A stretch of 62,247 nt of DNA. Source: Nostoc mirabile CHAB5784. Lineage in GTDB: Bacteria; Cyanobacteriota; Cyanobacteriia; Cyanobacteriales; Nostocaceae. The notes under the pieces were generated by a model. It had not been told where the DNA came from and searched no databases. It saw only the letters and a program-made list of their open reading frames with translations. The DNA lies in the NCBI RefSeq assembly GCF_020829645.1, contig NZ_JAIVFS010000038.1, positions 15,643 to 77,889 of the forward strand. Direction: 5' to 3'. Both the position numbers and the translations under genes were made by a program. Positions 1-7,979 of the stretch are shown here, piece by piece (within the stretch, counting starts at the first letter, position 1; each line of letters begins with the position of its first letter).

Positions 1-1075
1 TCTAAGGATGCGCCTTCTCCATTGCGATCGCCTATTTCCCTAGCTATTTCCAAAGACTGCTGATAGAAATTTATCGCCTGTTGGTACTGCCCCTGAGAAC
101 CGTAAGCAATACCCAAACTCATTAAGGATGCGCCTTCTCCATTGCGATCGCCTATTTCCCTAGCTATTTCCAAAGACTGCTGATAGAAATTTATCGCCTG
201 TTGGTACTGCCCCTGAGAACCGTAAGCAATACCCAAACTCATTAAGGATTTGCCTTCTCCATTGCGATCGCCTATTTCCCTAGCTATTTCCAAAGACTGC
301 TGATAGAAATTTATCGCCTGTTGGTACTGCCCCTGAGAACCGTAAGCAATACCCAAACTCATTAAGGATTTACCTTCAGAATTGCGATCGCCAATCACCC
401 TAAATATATCCAAAGACTGCTGGCAGAAATCTATCGCCTGTTGATACTGCCCTAGACAATTGTAAGCATTACCCAAATTAGCTAAGGATTGACCTTCAGA
501 ATTGCGATCGCCAATCACCCTAAATATATCCAAAGACTGCTGGCAGAAATCTATCGCCTGTTGATACTGCCCTAGATAATTGTAAGCATTACCCAAATTA
601 GCTAAGGATTTACCTTCAGAATTGCGATCGCCTATTTCCCTAGCTATATCCAAAGACTGCTGATAGAAATTTATCGCCTGTTGGTACTGCCCCTGAGAAC
701 CGTAAGCAATACCCAAACTCATTAAGGATTTACCTTCAGAATTGCGATCGCCTATTTCCCTTTTGATTTCCAAAGACTGCTGGCAGAAATCTATCGCCTG
801 TTGATACTGCCCCAAAGAGCCGTAAGCATTACCCAAATTAGCTAAGGATTTGCCTTCAGTATTGCGATCGCCTATTTCCCTAGCTATATCCAAAGACTGC
901 TGGTAGAACTCAATCGACTGTTGGTACTGCCCCAAAGAGTCGTAAGCAATACCCAAATTACCTAAGGATGCGCCTTCAGAATTGCGATCGCCTATTTCCC
1001 TAGCTATTTCCAAAGACTGCTGGAAGAACTCTATCGCCTGTTGGTACTGCCCCAAAGAGCCGTAAGCATTACCCA
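1..1075. repeat. About nine tandem 120-bp units encoding 40-residue TPRs
   Basis: The 3' part of the NLR gene is a head-to-tail array with exact 120-bp period. The units at 1-120, 121-240 and 241-360 differ at only a few bases, and those at 361-480 and 481-600 form a second nearly identical pair. Every unit contains a GCGATCGC octamer (HIP1), which here encodes part of the conserved GDR of the TPR. The pattern indicates recent amplification inside the sensor domain. The array continues past the window start. Confidence 0.95.
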
Positions 1076-2537
1076 ATGAAGTCAGAGAAGCTCGATAATT
1101 CCAGTTTTCTCTATCGCCAATTTCTTTCCATTTACTTACCAACTGCCCATATAATTCTATTTGGTCTGCATAATGACCCCGCAACGTTAAAAAATCATGG
1201 CAATTCCGAAGCGCATCAAAGGCAGAGTCATAATTTTGCAACTGATAAAAGTGATGAAAGATTTCCAAGTATTCTTTAACATCATCTTTTGTTGTCCAGG
1301 GGGGTTGTTTAGCAATTGAGCGATAATAATCAATGGCTCGTTGATGCACCTCTGTCTGATTACCAGCCTTATACCGCACATACTCCAACACAACAGGCTG
1401 AAACTCAAACCGCCTCTTACCATTGAGTTTTTCTGACAACAAAGAACGCTTAACCAGATTCCTCAATTCTCTCTCAATCTCTGTTTTTGAACTTCCTGGC
1501 AACACTGCCACGGCTGCTGCACTTTCAACAGCACCACGATAAACACTGATATTGAGCAATAAAGCCTTTTGCAATTCACTCAACCGTTCAAAACTGGCAT
1601 CCAATACCAACACCATCCCCACATTTTCCCGGCGATGTATACCTACCACTTGAGGATCTGTCAACAACTGCCGCAAATTCCCTAAGCCTAAATCTGCTAA
1701 TCGTCTTAAATCTGGGTCTTGGGGATATTCTTCTTTTAATAAATCTGCTACCAATCTCAACAGCAGGGGATGCCCATCTACCAATTCGACAAAATCCCCT
1801 AAATCTCCGCGAATGCCTAATGCAGTTAACAGTGTTATCCCTTCTGCGACTTGTAAACCTTTTAGAGGTAGCCACTCAAAGCCTTTTAATTCTGGTCTTT
1901 CCCTGGTGGTGACTATTACCTTACTATTACCGCCATATTCCACCCAAGCGTTGAAAAAGTCGCCGTAGAATTGACTTCCCCACTGTCTATCTGGCTGTAA
2001 TAAACTCTCCACGTTGTCAATGATGAGTAAATATTGCCCAGATTGCAGACACTTAACCAGCGCCTGCATTAACTGCGCTTCTTGTTCTGGAACCGGAAAG
2101 CCAAATTCACTGAGGACTTGGCGGGCTAAATCGCTAAAACCTGCGCCATAACTAACATCAGCCCAAAATCGCTTAGGGAAACCCTCAATTTCGTCATAAA
2201 TTTTAGCTGCTAGCATCGATTTACCCGTGCCACCGATGCCTTCTATGCCAATTAGGAAAGTATTTTTATCAGTTAACCATTGCTGTATCTGGGCAATTTC
2301 TGTTTTCCGTCCCTGCCAGTAAGCCAAACTTTTGTTAGGGTTGCCTGCTTTGAGAACCCCTGGCGATTCTACTTTGGAGATTTGTTGCAATCGCTCTAGT
2401 ACTGGTTCTATTCGGTCAACAATAATCTTGACTTCTGCTGCATTTATCTGTCCAACTTGAGTTACCTTACTCTCACCGTAGGCAGTGAGATTCATTTCAA
2501 TGTTGTTCGAGTTACTGGGACTGGGTTCCTCTGCCAT
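1..2537 (-). CDS. NB-ARC (STAND/NLR-like) ATPase with C-terminal TPR array, 3' end outside window
   Basis: The minus strand is open from the ATG at 2537 to the window edge, at least 845 codons. An in-frame TAA two codons upstream of this ATG fixes the start. Residues 10-40 carry a short motif (AYGESKVTQVGQINAAEV) that is also at the C-terminus of the protein encoded at 3051-3458. The NTPase domain shows a P-loop GIGGTGKS (about 100-107), Walker B LLIIDN (170-175), a VIVTTRE sensor segment (207-213) and a GHPLLL motif (255-260), typical of NB-ARC/AP-ATPase proteins. A helical linker follows, then 40-residue TPRs of the form GDRN-EG-SL-NLG-AY--LGQYQQAI. The role is inferred to be ligand sensing by the TPRs followed by ATP-dependent oligomerisation that nucleates the small effector. 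The C-terminus is not visible. Confidence 0.9.
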   Translation of the reverse strand, partial: MAEEPSPSNSNNIEMNLTAYGESKVTQVGQINAAEVKIIVDRIEPVLERLQQISKVESPGVLKAGNPNKSLAYWQGRKTEIAQIQQWLTDKNTFLIGIEGIGGTGKSMLAAKIYDEIEGFPKRFWADVSYGAGFSDLARQVLSEFGFPVPEQEAQLMQALVKCLQSGQYLLIIDNVESLLQPDRQWGSQFYGDFFNAWVEYGGNSKVIVTTRERPELKGFEWLPLKGLQVAEGITLLTALGIRGDLGDFVELVDGHPLLLRLVADLLKEEYPQDPDLRRLADLGLGNLRQLLTDPQVVGIHRRENVGMVLVLDASFERLSELQKALLLNISVYRGAVESAAAVAVLPGSSKTEIERELRNLVKRSLLSEKLNGKRRFEFQPVVLEYVRYKAGNQTEVHQRAIDYYRSIAKQPPWTTKDDVKEYLEIFHHFYQLQNYDSAFDALRNCHDFLTLRGHYADQIELYGQLVSKWKEIGDRENWNYRASLTSLGNAYGSLGQYQQAIEFFQQSLEIAREIGDRNSEGASLGNLGIAYDSLGQYQQSIEFYQQSLDIAREIGDRNTEGKSLANLGNAYGSLGQYQQAIDFCQQSLEIKREIGDRNSEGKSLMSLGIAYGSQGQYQQAINFYQQSLDIAREIGDRNSEGKSLANLGNAYNYLGQYQQAIDFCQQSLDIFRVIGDRNSEGQSLANLGNAYNCLGQYQQAIDFCQQSLDIFRVIGDRNSEGKSLMSLGIAYGSQGQYQQAINFYQQSLEIAREIGDRNGEGKSLMSLGIAYGSQGQYQQAINFYQQSLEIAREIGDRNGEGASLMSLGIAYGSQGQYQQAINFYQQSLEIAREIGDRNGEGASL

Positions 2538-2626
2538 TGCTTACATTAAGTAAAATTTTTGCTTGATATTGTGGCTGTGAACTCGGCAGTTGGTGTTCCT
2601 GAAATCTTGCACCAGTCCCAACAACC

Positions 2627-2739
2627 GCCTCAGAATTCATTCTGAGGCTAATAGCTAAAGTTTTTTAAAGAAGACTGAACAAGGGTTTTAGTCCACTTGA
2701 GTGGACTTTAGCTATCAGCCCAGAAATTTATTTCTGGGC
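2627..2739. repeat. Multi-hairpin intergenic element, copy 1
   Basis: There are three perfect hairpins: 10-bp arms GCCTCAGAAT/ATTCTGAGGC with a TC loop (2627-2648), 8-bp arms AGTCCACT/AGTGGACT with a TG loop (2690-2707), and 10-bp arms GCCCAGAAAT/ATTTCTGGGC with a TT loop (2718-2739). The first two have structural counterparts at 46106-46194 with different stem bases. Confidence 0.8.
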
Positions 2740-2776
2740 GGGCGATGGTGCTAATCGAGAATGCTGCAAGATATCA

Positions 2777-2860
2777 GTGTTTGGAACTCGGAAGTTGGTG
2801 TTCAGAACTCGGAAGTTGGTGTTCAGAACTCGGCCGTTCGTGTTCAGAACTCGAAACATC
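2777..2860. repeat. 21-bp tandem repeat, four units
   Basis: Four units beginning gtgttcagaactcggaag, the first and last diverged, lie between the two genes of the NLR pair. This is one of three unrelated 21-bp arrays in the window. Confidence 0.85.
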
Positions 2861-2913
2861 AAAATTTGTAGGGTAGGCAGTATTCTGCATTGGTGTTAAC
2901 TTAACGTGAAATC

Positions 2914-3030
2914 GGCGGTTAGAAACCGCGTCTACACAGGCAAAACCCACCTCCGTGGGTTAAAAAACCTTAATTTTCTCTTAGCCCACGGAGGTGGGCT
3001 TTGTTTGTGTAGCCGCGAATTCTATTCGCC
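2914..3030. repeat. Long imperfect inverted repeat just downstream of the effector gene
   Basis: Arms at about 2914-2959 and 2984-3030 pair through complementary CCCACCTCCGTGGG / CCCACGGAGGTGGG cores and outer ACACAGGCAAAA / TTTGTTTGTGT segments. It begins about 20 bp beyond the effector stop codon. It may act as a terminator, but it looks like a dispersed cyanobacterial repeat. Confidence 0.7.
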
Positions 3031-3050
3031 CTGGCTCTAAATTGACTCAA

Positions 3051-3458
3051 TTAAAAACTTACTTGGTTTGCGTCAATCTTCCCAACTTGCTTCACCGTAC
3101 TTTGGTCGTAAGCATTAGCACTAACCTGAATATTGTCCCCGCGTTTGTCAGTCGATGTTTGCCAAATCTTAGCTATTTCCTCTGCAAGTGCTGTATCCGC
3201 TTCTAAAATCTTCTTGAGTTGCACCCGCAAACTTGCTTGTAAATCTTCATCTTCTGGCTTTTGCGCCACATCCGTTGCTGCTTCGTTGGCTGCTTCCTTA
3301 GCCTCTACTTTGGGATGTAACTTAGCCCAAATAGCTTTGGCTTTATTCCAAACATCCTCACCTACTTTCTGAGATGCCCCTTCTACGGCTTTATTACCCA
3401 CATTTAACAGAAATGGCAGACAGGGAGCGAGAAATTTAACGAGTAGAGCTATATCCAT
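3051..3458 (-). CDS. Small Bell-like effector with C-terminal amyloid-type motif
   Basis: 135 residues. Residues 1-25 are hydrophobic (ALLVKFLAPCLPFLLNVG) and lead into an amphipathic helical region rich in Ala, Lys and Glu (26-100). This organisation matches, from memory, the Bell domain of bacterial NLR-associated effectors, thought to act at membranes. Residues 107-135 (core AYDQSTVKQVGKIDANQV) align without gaps to residues 10-38 of the NB-ARC protein encoded next downstream on the same strand, with 12 of 29 identities. An effector C-terminal motif matched to an NLR N-terminal motif is the hallmark of BASS amyloid signalling pairs. The membrane-killing role is inference. Usual gene adjacency is interrupted here by a 513-bp spacer full of repeats. 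Confidence 0.75.
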   Translation of the reverse strand: MDIALLVKFLAPCLPFLLNVGNKAVEGASQKVGEDVWNKAKAIWAKLHPKVEAKEAANEAATDVAQKPEDEDLQASLRVQLKKILEADTALAEEIAKIWQTSTDKRGDNIQVSANAYDQSTVKQVGKIDANQVSF

Positions 3459-4285
3459 TGGTTTATGATGTCTATCTCAAAAATGTACATACATTTTTAC
3501 TAAGTATATTAACGCTTTCTCCCCTATCACCTTGATTCTTTTACCTTGAGGCGAAATTTAGCCCAATCATCTCAATACTGCGTAGGTTTTGAAGATTTGT
3601 AGCGACTATTTTAAAAGTCAAGTGATCACTTTGTTTGTGGAGATTTATGAAAGCGATGCCGAACGCGAGTGCGTCTCCAAGAGTTGGCGGGCTATTCGGC
3701 GTCGCACCTGTGTACTTGATCGCGGTGCGACAAAGTTTGAAGTACTCCAACACGACTTTGAAGTACCTCAACACGACTTTGAAGTACCTCAACACGACTT
3801 TGAAGTACCTCAAAACGACTTTGAAGTACCTCAAAACGACTTTGAAGTACCTCAAAACGACTTTGGAGTACCTCAAAACGACTTTGGAGTACCTCAAAAC
3901 GACTTTGAAGTACCTCAAAACGACTTTGAAGTACCTCAAAACGACTTTGAAGTACCTCAAAACGACTTTGAAGTACCTCAAAACGACTTTGAAGTACCTC
4001 AACACGACTTTGAAGTACCTCAACACGACTTTGAAGTACCTCAACACGACTTTGAAGTACCTCAACACGACTTTGAAGTACCTCAACACGACTTTGAAGT
4101 ACTTCAACACGACTTTTAAGTACTTCAACACGACTTCGAGGTATCTGTTGCTTATATAGCAGTCCTAAATCATTCGTGAGAATTTGAGATCGTTTTAACC
4201 CCCCTGTAGTCCCCCCGATGAAGAAGGGGGGGCGGTCTACTACTATTTCTAAGATAGAAGGTTGGGTTGAGGCAATGCGTTACCC
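3459..4285. other. Gene-free stretch containing the 21-bp minisatellite
   Basis: No convincing gene. Upstream DNA of the effector gene (about 3459-3540) probably holds its promoter, but no clear -10/-35 pair was found. The segment 3655-3735 carries a dispersed repeat of the GCGTCTCCAAGAGTTGG type. Open frames here on both strands come from the minisatellite. Confidence 0.6.
3736..4134. repeat. 21-bp minisatellite, 19 exact-length units
   Basis: The array is exactly 399 bp, 19 units built on tttgaagtacctcaacac plus gac. A middle block of units has aac in place of cac and two units have gga in place of gaa, so variants spread by local duplication. Because 21 is a multiple of three, three frames stay open and give heptapeptide repeats (DFEVPQH on plus, FKVVLRY on minus). 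No ribosome binding site or homologous domain suggests translation. Confidence 0.9.
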
Positions 4286-4419
4286 CAATACGGTTCGGTT
4301 AGCTTGTTTACCCTGCGAAGATCCCCCCAACCCCCCTTTTTAAGGGGGGCTAATTTCCTCGTTTACCCCCTTTTTAAGGGGGTCGCCACAGGCGGGGGGA
4401 TCTTATCCGAACCGTATTG
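4286..4419. mobile_element. MITE-like element with 13-bp terminal inverted repeats and 10-bp target duplication
   Basis: The 134-bp element begins CAATACGGTTCGG and ends with its perfect reverse complement CCGAACCGTATTG. It is flanked on both sides by the direct repeat TGCGTTACCC (4276-4285 and 4420-4429). Inside are further complementary tracts of AAGATCCCCCC type. Removing it rejoins a continuous GAGGCAATGCGTTACCCAAC, so the insertion event can be read directly. There is no coding capacity. Confidence 0.85.
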
Positions 4420-4429
4420 TGCGTTACCC

Positions 4430-4830
4430 AACATTTTGTATGGTTTGTTGGGTTTCGTTCCTCAAACGCCAGTTGCTACCCTGCGGGAACGCTAAAAGCG
4501 AACAAGTCGGCAGAGCCGCCCAACGCACTGGCTCCCCAACCTACACCAGAGTGATTCTTTAGGCAAAACCTACGCAGTATTGCCACTCTTCTATAAATGT
4601 TTTTCTCTCAGATAACAAGCAGAAATAACAAGAAACCTCCACAGAAGTTTTATTTTTCTCCAAAGACAGCAAAACTTTTTCATGCAACAAGAGAAATTTG
4701 CTGATTATATTGTTAAATTTTGTAAAATTGATGTCTTCAAGACTAGAAACCTGATATCTAGATAGCTAAACTAACAAACAGTGCATCTGTACTGTTAATT
4801 ATTAAAAGTAGATGTGGCACTATAGCCTGA
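4430..4830. other. Intergenic region upstream of sbcC
   Basis: No gene seen. The proximal part is the remainder of the repeat invaded by the 4286-4419 element. The last 200 bp are AT-rich and presumably hold the sbcC promoter; no strong motif could be assigned. Confidence 0.5.
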
Positions 4831-7800
4831 ATGATCCCAGTACAACTTATCCTCAAAAACTTTCTTAGTTACCGTGATGCAACTTTAGATTTTCGTGGTT
4901 TGCATACGGCTTGTATTTCGGGTTCCAATGGTGCAGGTAAATCCTCACTTTTGGAAGCAATCACTTGGGCAATTTGGGGTGAAAGCCGCGCCACTGCTGA
5001 AGATGATGTGATCTATTCTGGCGCGAAAGAAGTTCGGGTTGATTTTACTTTCAAAAGCAACCAGCAAAAATATCGGGTGATTCGTACCCGAATTCGGGGA
5101 GGTACTAGCGTTCTTGAATTTCAAATTGAAATACCATCTGGATTTCGCTCACTCACTGGCAAAGGGGTAAGAGCAACCCAAGATTTGATTTTAGAACACA
5201 TCAAGCTCGATTACGATACATTTATTAATTCTGCCTACTTACGTCAAGGTCGTGCAGATGAATTCATGCTCAAACGCCCGACGGAACGTAAAGAAATTTT
5301 AGCGGAGTTGTTGAAACTCAATCAGTACGATGATTTGGAAGAACGGGCAAAAGAATCTTCTCGTCAGTTCAAAGCCAGGGCAGTAGAGTTAGAGCGTTCT
5401 TTGGAGTCGATAAAAATTCAGCTGCAACAACGCGAGACAACCGAAGCGCAAAGAGTCGAGTTAGAAGCTGAACTCAACCAACTGCAACAGGTACAAGCTT
5501 TTGATAATATTCAATTACAAAGTTTGCAAGTTGTCCAGCACCAGCGCCAAAATTGGGAACAACAACTCAGCTTTGTAAAGCAGCAATACCAAAATCTTAC
5601 CCAAGATTGCGATCGCCTCCAACAAGAACAATCAGCTATTGGCTCTCAGCTATCAGATTTAGAAAAAATATTACACCAAGAAGCTGAAATTAAAGCTGGA
5701 TACACCCAATATCAAAGTCTCCAATCTCAAGAAGAAGCCTTTGCTACCAAATTTGAAGAATACACCCGCGCTGGGCAAACTCGTCAACAAAAGCAACAAC
5801 AACTTACCAAACAAATTCACGAAATCGAACGGCAATTGCAACAAGCCCAAGCCCAAATCGAAGCTTTGCAGCAACAAGAGCGAGAAATTCAGCAAACTTT
5901 GACTAAATCAGGTGAAGTAGAAGCTGCTTTGTCACAACTAGCCGCAGCCCGTCACCATGTTGCGCGTTTAGATCAACTGCAAATGCAAGTTACTCCCTTG
6001 TTGCAACAACGAGCAACTTTACAAAGCCAACTCGATCGCACTCATGCTGGTTTAGTAGCGCGACTCGAACAACTCCAAAGTACTGAGAACCAATTACAAC
6101 GCCAGCACCGCCGCCAACCGCAACTGCAACAAGCGGTGATAGATGTGGCAATCCAGATTGAAGAACTGGAGAAAAAGCGGGTTTATTTGCAACGAGTGCA
6201 GGAAAAAGGGCAAGAAAGGCGGCACTTTATCGAACGCCTGCAAGCTCACCAACGGGACTATGAAAAACTGCTGGGAGAATTAGAGCAAAAATTGCAAATG
6301 CTCCAAAATCCTGAAGCACTTTGTCCATTATGTGAGCGTCCTTTAGACGAACATCACTGGAGTCGGGTGGTGGAAAAAACCCAGACTGAGATAGAAGATA
6401 CCCAAGGGCAGTTTTGGGTAGTCCGGGAACAAATGGCTGTGTCAGATAGAGAAATCCAGGTTCTTAGGCAGGAATATCGGGAAATATCGCAACAATTGGC
6501 GAGTTACGATGGTTTACGCGAACAGAGGGGACAGTTGGCAGCACAGTTAGAAGCTACAACTGATGTCCAACAACAGTTACAACAAATTGCTGCTGAAAAA
6601 CAACATTTAGAGCGATCGCTCCAAGCTGGTGATTACGCTCACGATAAACAAGCCGAACTCCGGCAGCTAGACCAATATCTGCAAAAAGTTAATTATAATG
6701 AACAAGACCACGCCCTTGCTCGCAGCGAAGTTGAGCGGTGGCGATGGGCAGAAATTAAACTCCAGCAGATTAAAGATGCTACTAAGCGACAAGCGCAACT
6801 ATTAGCCCGAAAACCAGAATTACAATCCCAAATTGCTCAATTACAAGCCAAAATCCAGCAAGAACAGACTGATTCTGAATGTGCTAAACAAATCGCGGCT
6901 CTTGAGCGTCACATTACCGAAATTGGCTACAGTTCCGAGCAGCACAACAACCTTCGCATGGCTGTAAAGAAAGCTCAATCTTGGCATTTGCGGTATCAAC
7001 AACTGCTGTCAGCCCAGCAGCAGTATCCCCAACTCCAGACAAGATTGCAAGAGTTAGAGGAATCCAGAAGCGCCAGAGTAACGGAGCGGCAAAAACTTGG
7101 CGGACAAATCGAAAGCATTATCCAGCAACTACAAGCCACAGCTAACCCATCTGCCCAAATTCAAGCTTTAGAGCAGCAGTTAGCAATACGCAGACGGCAA
7201 CTCGATGAGCAAATTGCCAAATTAGGGCGTTTAGAGCAGTTGGCGCATCAATTAGAAACGCTGCAAATTCAGTACGAACAACAGCAGCAGCAACTCCAAT
7301 CTTGCAAGCAGGAATACCGTGTTTATCAGGAATTAGCGCAAGCTTTTGGTAAAAATGGTATCCAAACACTGATGATTGAGAATGTGTTACCGCAACTGGA
7401 AGCTGAGACAAATCAACTACTTTCGCGGCTGAGTGGAAATCAGTTTCATGTACAATTTATTACTCAAAAAGCTGGGCGTAGTGCTAAATCAACCAAGAAA
7501 AATGCCAAGCTGATAGACACCCTAGATATTTTAATCGCCGATTCTAGAGGAACACGAGCTTATGAAACTTACTCTGGTGGAGAAGCCTTTAGAATCAACT
7601 TTGCCATCCGTTTAGCTTTGGCGAAATTATTAGCGCAACGGGCGGGGGCGGCGTTGCAATTGCTGATTGTGGATGAAGGTTTTGGTACACAAGATGCTGA
7701 AGGATGCGATCGCTTGATTGCAGCGATTAATGCGATCGCTTCCGATTTCGCCTGCATTCTCACTGTCACCCACATGCCCCACCTCAAAGAAGCTTTCCAA

Positions 7801-7857
7801 GCCAGGATTGAGGTGAATAAAACTCAGGAAGGTTCGCAGTTAAGTTTGTCAATTTAA
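4831..7857 (+). CDS. sbcC: SbcC/Rad50-type exonuclease subunit
   Basis: 1008 residues, normal for SbcC. The N-terminus has the Walker A motif GSNGAGKSS (about 31-39) of an SMC-like ATPase head. Two long Gln/Glu/Leu-rich coiled coils flank a zinc hook CPLC (Cys498 and Cys501). The C-terminal half-head has the signature YSGGEAFRINFAIRLALAK and Walker B LLIVDEGFG. With SbcD the protein opens hairpins and blocked DNA ends at stalled forks or palindromes. No sbcD lies beside it. This is notable in a window rich in palindromic repeats, the natural substrate of the complex, but that link is only suggestive. Confidence 0.95.
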   Translation: MIPVQLILKNFLSYRDATLDFRGLHTACISGSNGAGKSSLLEAITWAIWGESRATAEDDVIYSGAKEVRVDFTFKSNQQKYRVIRTRIRGGTSVLEFQIEIPSGFRSLTGKGVRATQDLILEHIKLDYDTFINSAYLRQGRADEFMLKRPTERKEILAELLKLNQYDDLEERAKESSRQFKARAVELERSLESIKIQLQQRETTEAQRVELEAELNQLQQVQAFDNIQLQSLQVVQHQRQNWEQQLSFVKQQYQNLTQDCDRLQQEQSAIGSQLSDLEKILHQEAEIKAGYTQYQSLQSQEEAFATKFEEYTRAGQTRQQKQQQLTKQIHEIERQLQQAQAQIEALQQQEREIQQTLTKSGEVEAALSQLAAARHHVARLDQLQMQVTPLLQQRATLQSQLDRTHAGLVARLEQLQSTENQLQRQHRRQPQLQQAVIDVAIQIEELEKKRVYLQRVQEKGQERRHFIERLQAHQRDYEKLLGELEQKLQMLQNPEALCPLCERPLDEHHWSRVVEKTQTEIEDTQGQFWVVREQMAVSDREIQVLRQEYREISQQLASYDGLREQRGQLAAQLEATTDVQQQLQQIAAEKQHLERSLQAGDYAHDKQAELRQLDQYLQKVNYNEQDHALARSEVERWRWAEIKLQQIKDATKRQAQLLARKPELQSQIAQLQAKIQQEQTDSECAKQIAALERHITEIGYSSEQHNNLRMAVKKAQSWHLRYQQLLSAQQQYPQLQTRLQELEESRSARVTERQKLGGQIESIIQQLQATANPSAQIQALEQQLAIRRRQLDEQIAKLGRLEQLAHQLETLQIQYEQQQQQLQSCKQEYRVYQELAQAFGKNGIQTLMIENVLPQLEAETNQLLSRLSGNQFHVQFITQKAGRSAKSTKKNAKLIDTLDILIADSRGTRAYETYSGGEAFRINFAIRLALAKLLAQRAGAALQLLIVDEGFGTQDAEGCDRLIAAINAIASDFACILTVTHMPHLKEAFQARIEVNKTQEGSQLSLSI

Positions 7858-7979
7858 TAATTCACTCAAAAGTATAGTGCGGGCATTTTCCAGTTGTAAT
7901 AAAAATGCTTGAGGTGCAGCATTGTTAGGAGCGATCGCACTTCATCCCAATAGGTAATTAATCACCCAGGAATCTGCAT

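Noticed and set aside
1..1075. Possible CRISPR array because of regular repeats
   Set aside because: Units are 120 bp, contiguous with no unique spacers, and encode TPRs in frame.
3541..4159. Long open frames on both strands (about 175-196 codons) with heptapeptide repeats
   Set aside because: They arise from the 21-bp minisatellite, which keeps three frames open; no ribosome binding site or non-repeat domain supports translation.
4304..4495. 63-codon plus-strand open frame
   Set aside because: It starts inside the MITE-like element and runs through repeats; no coding signal.
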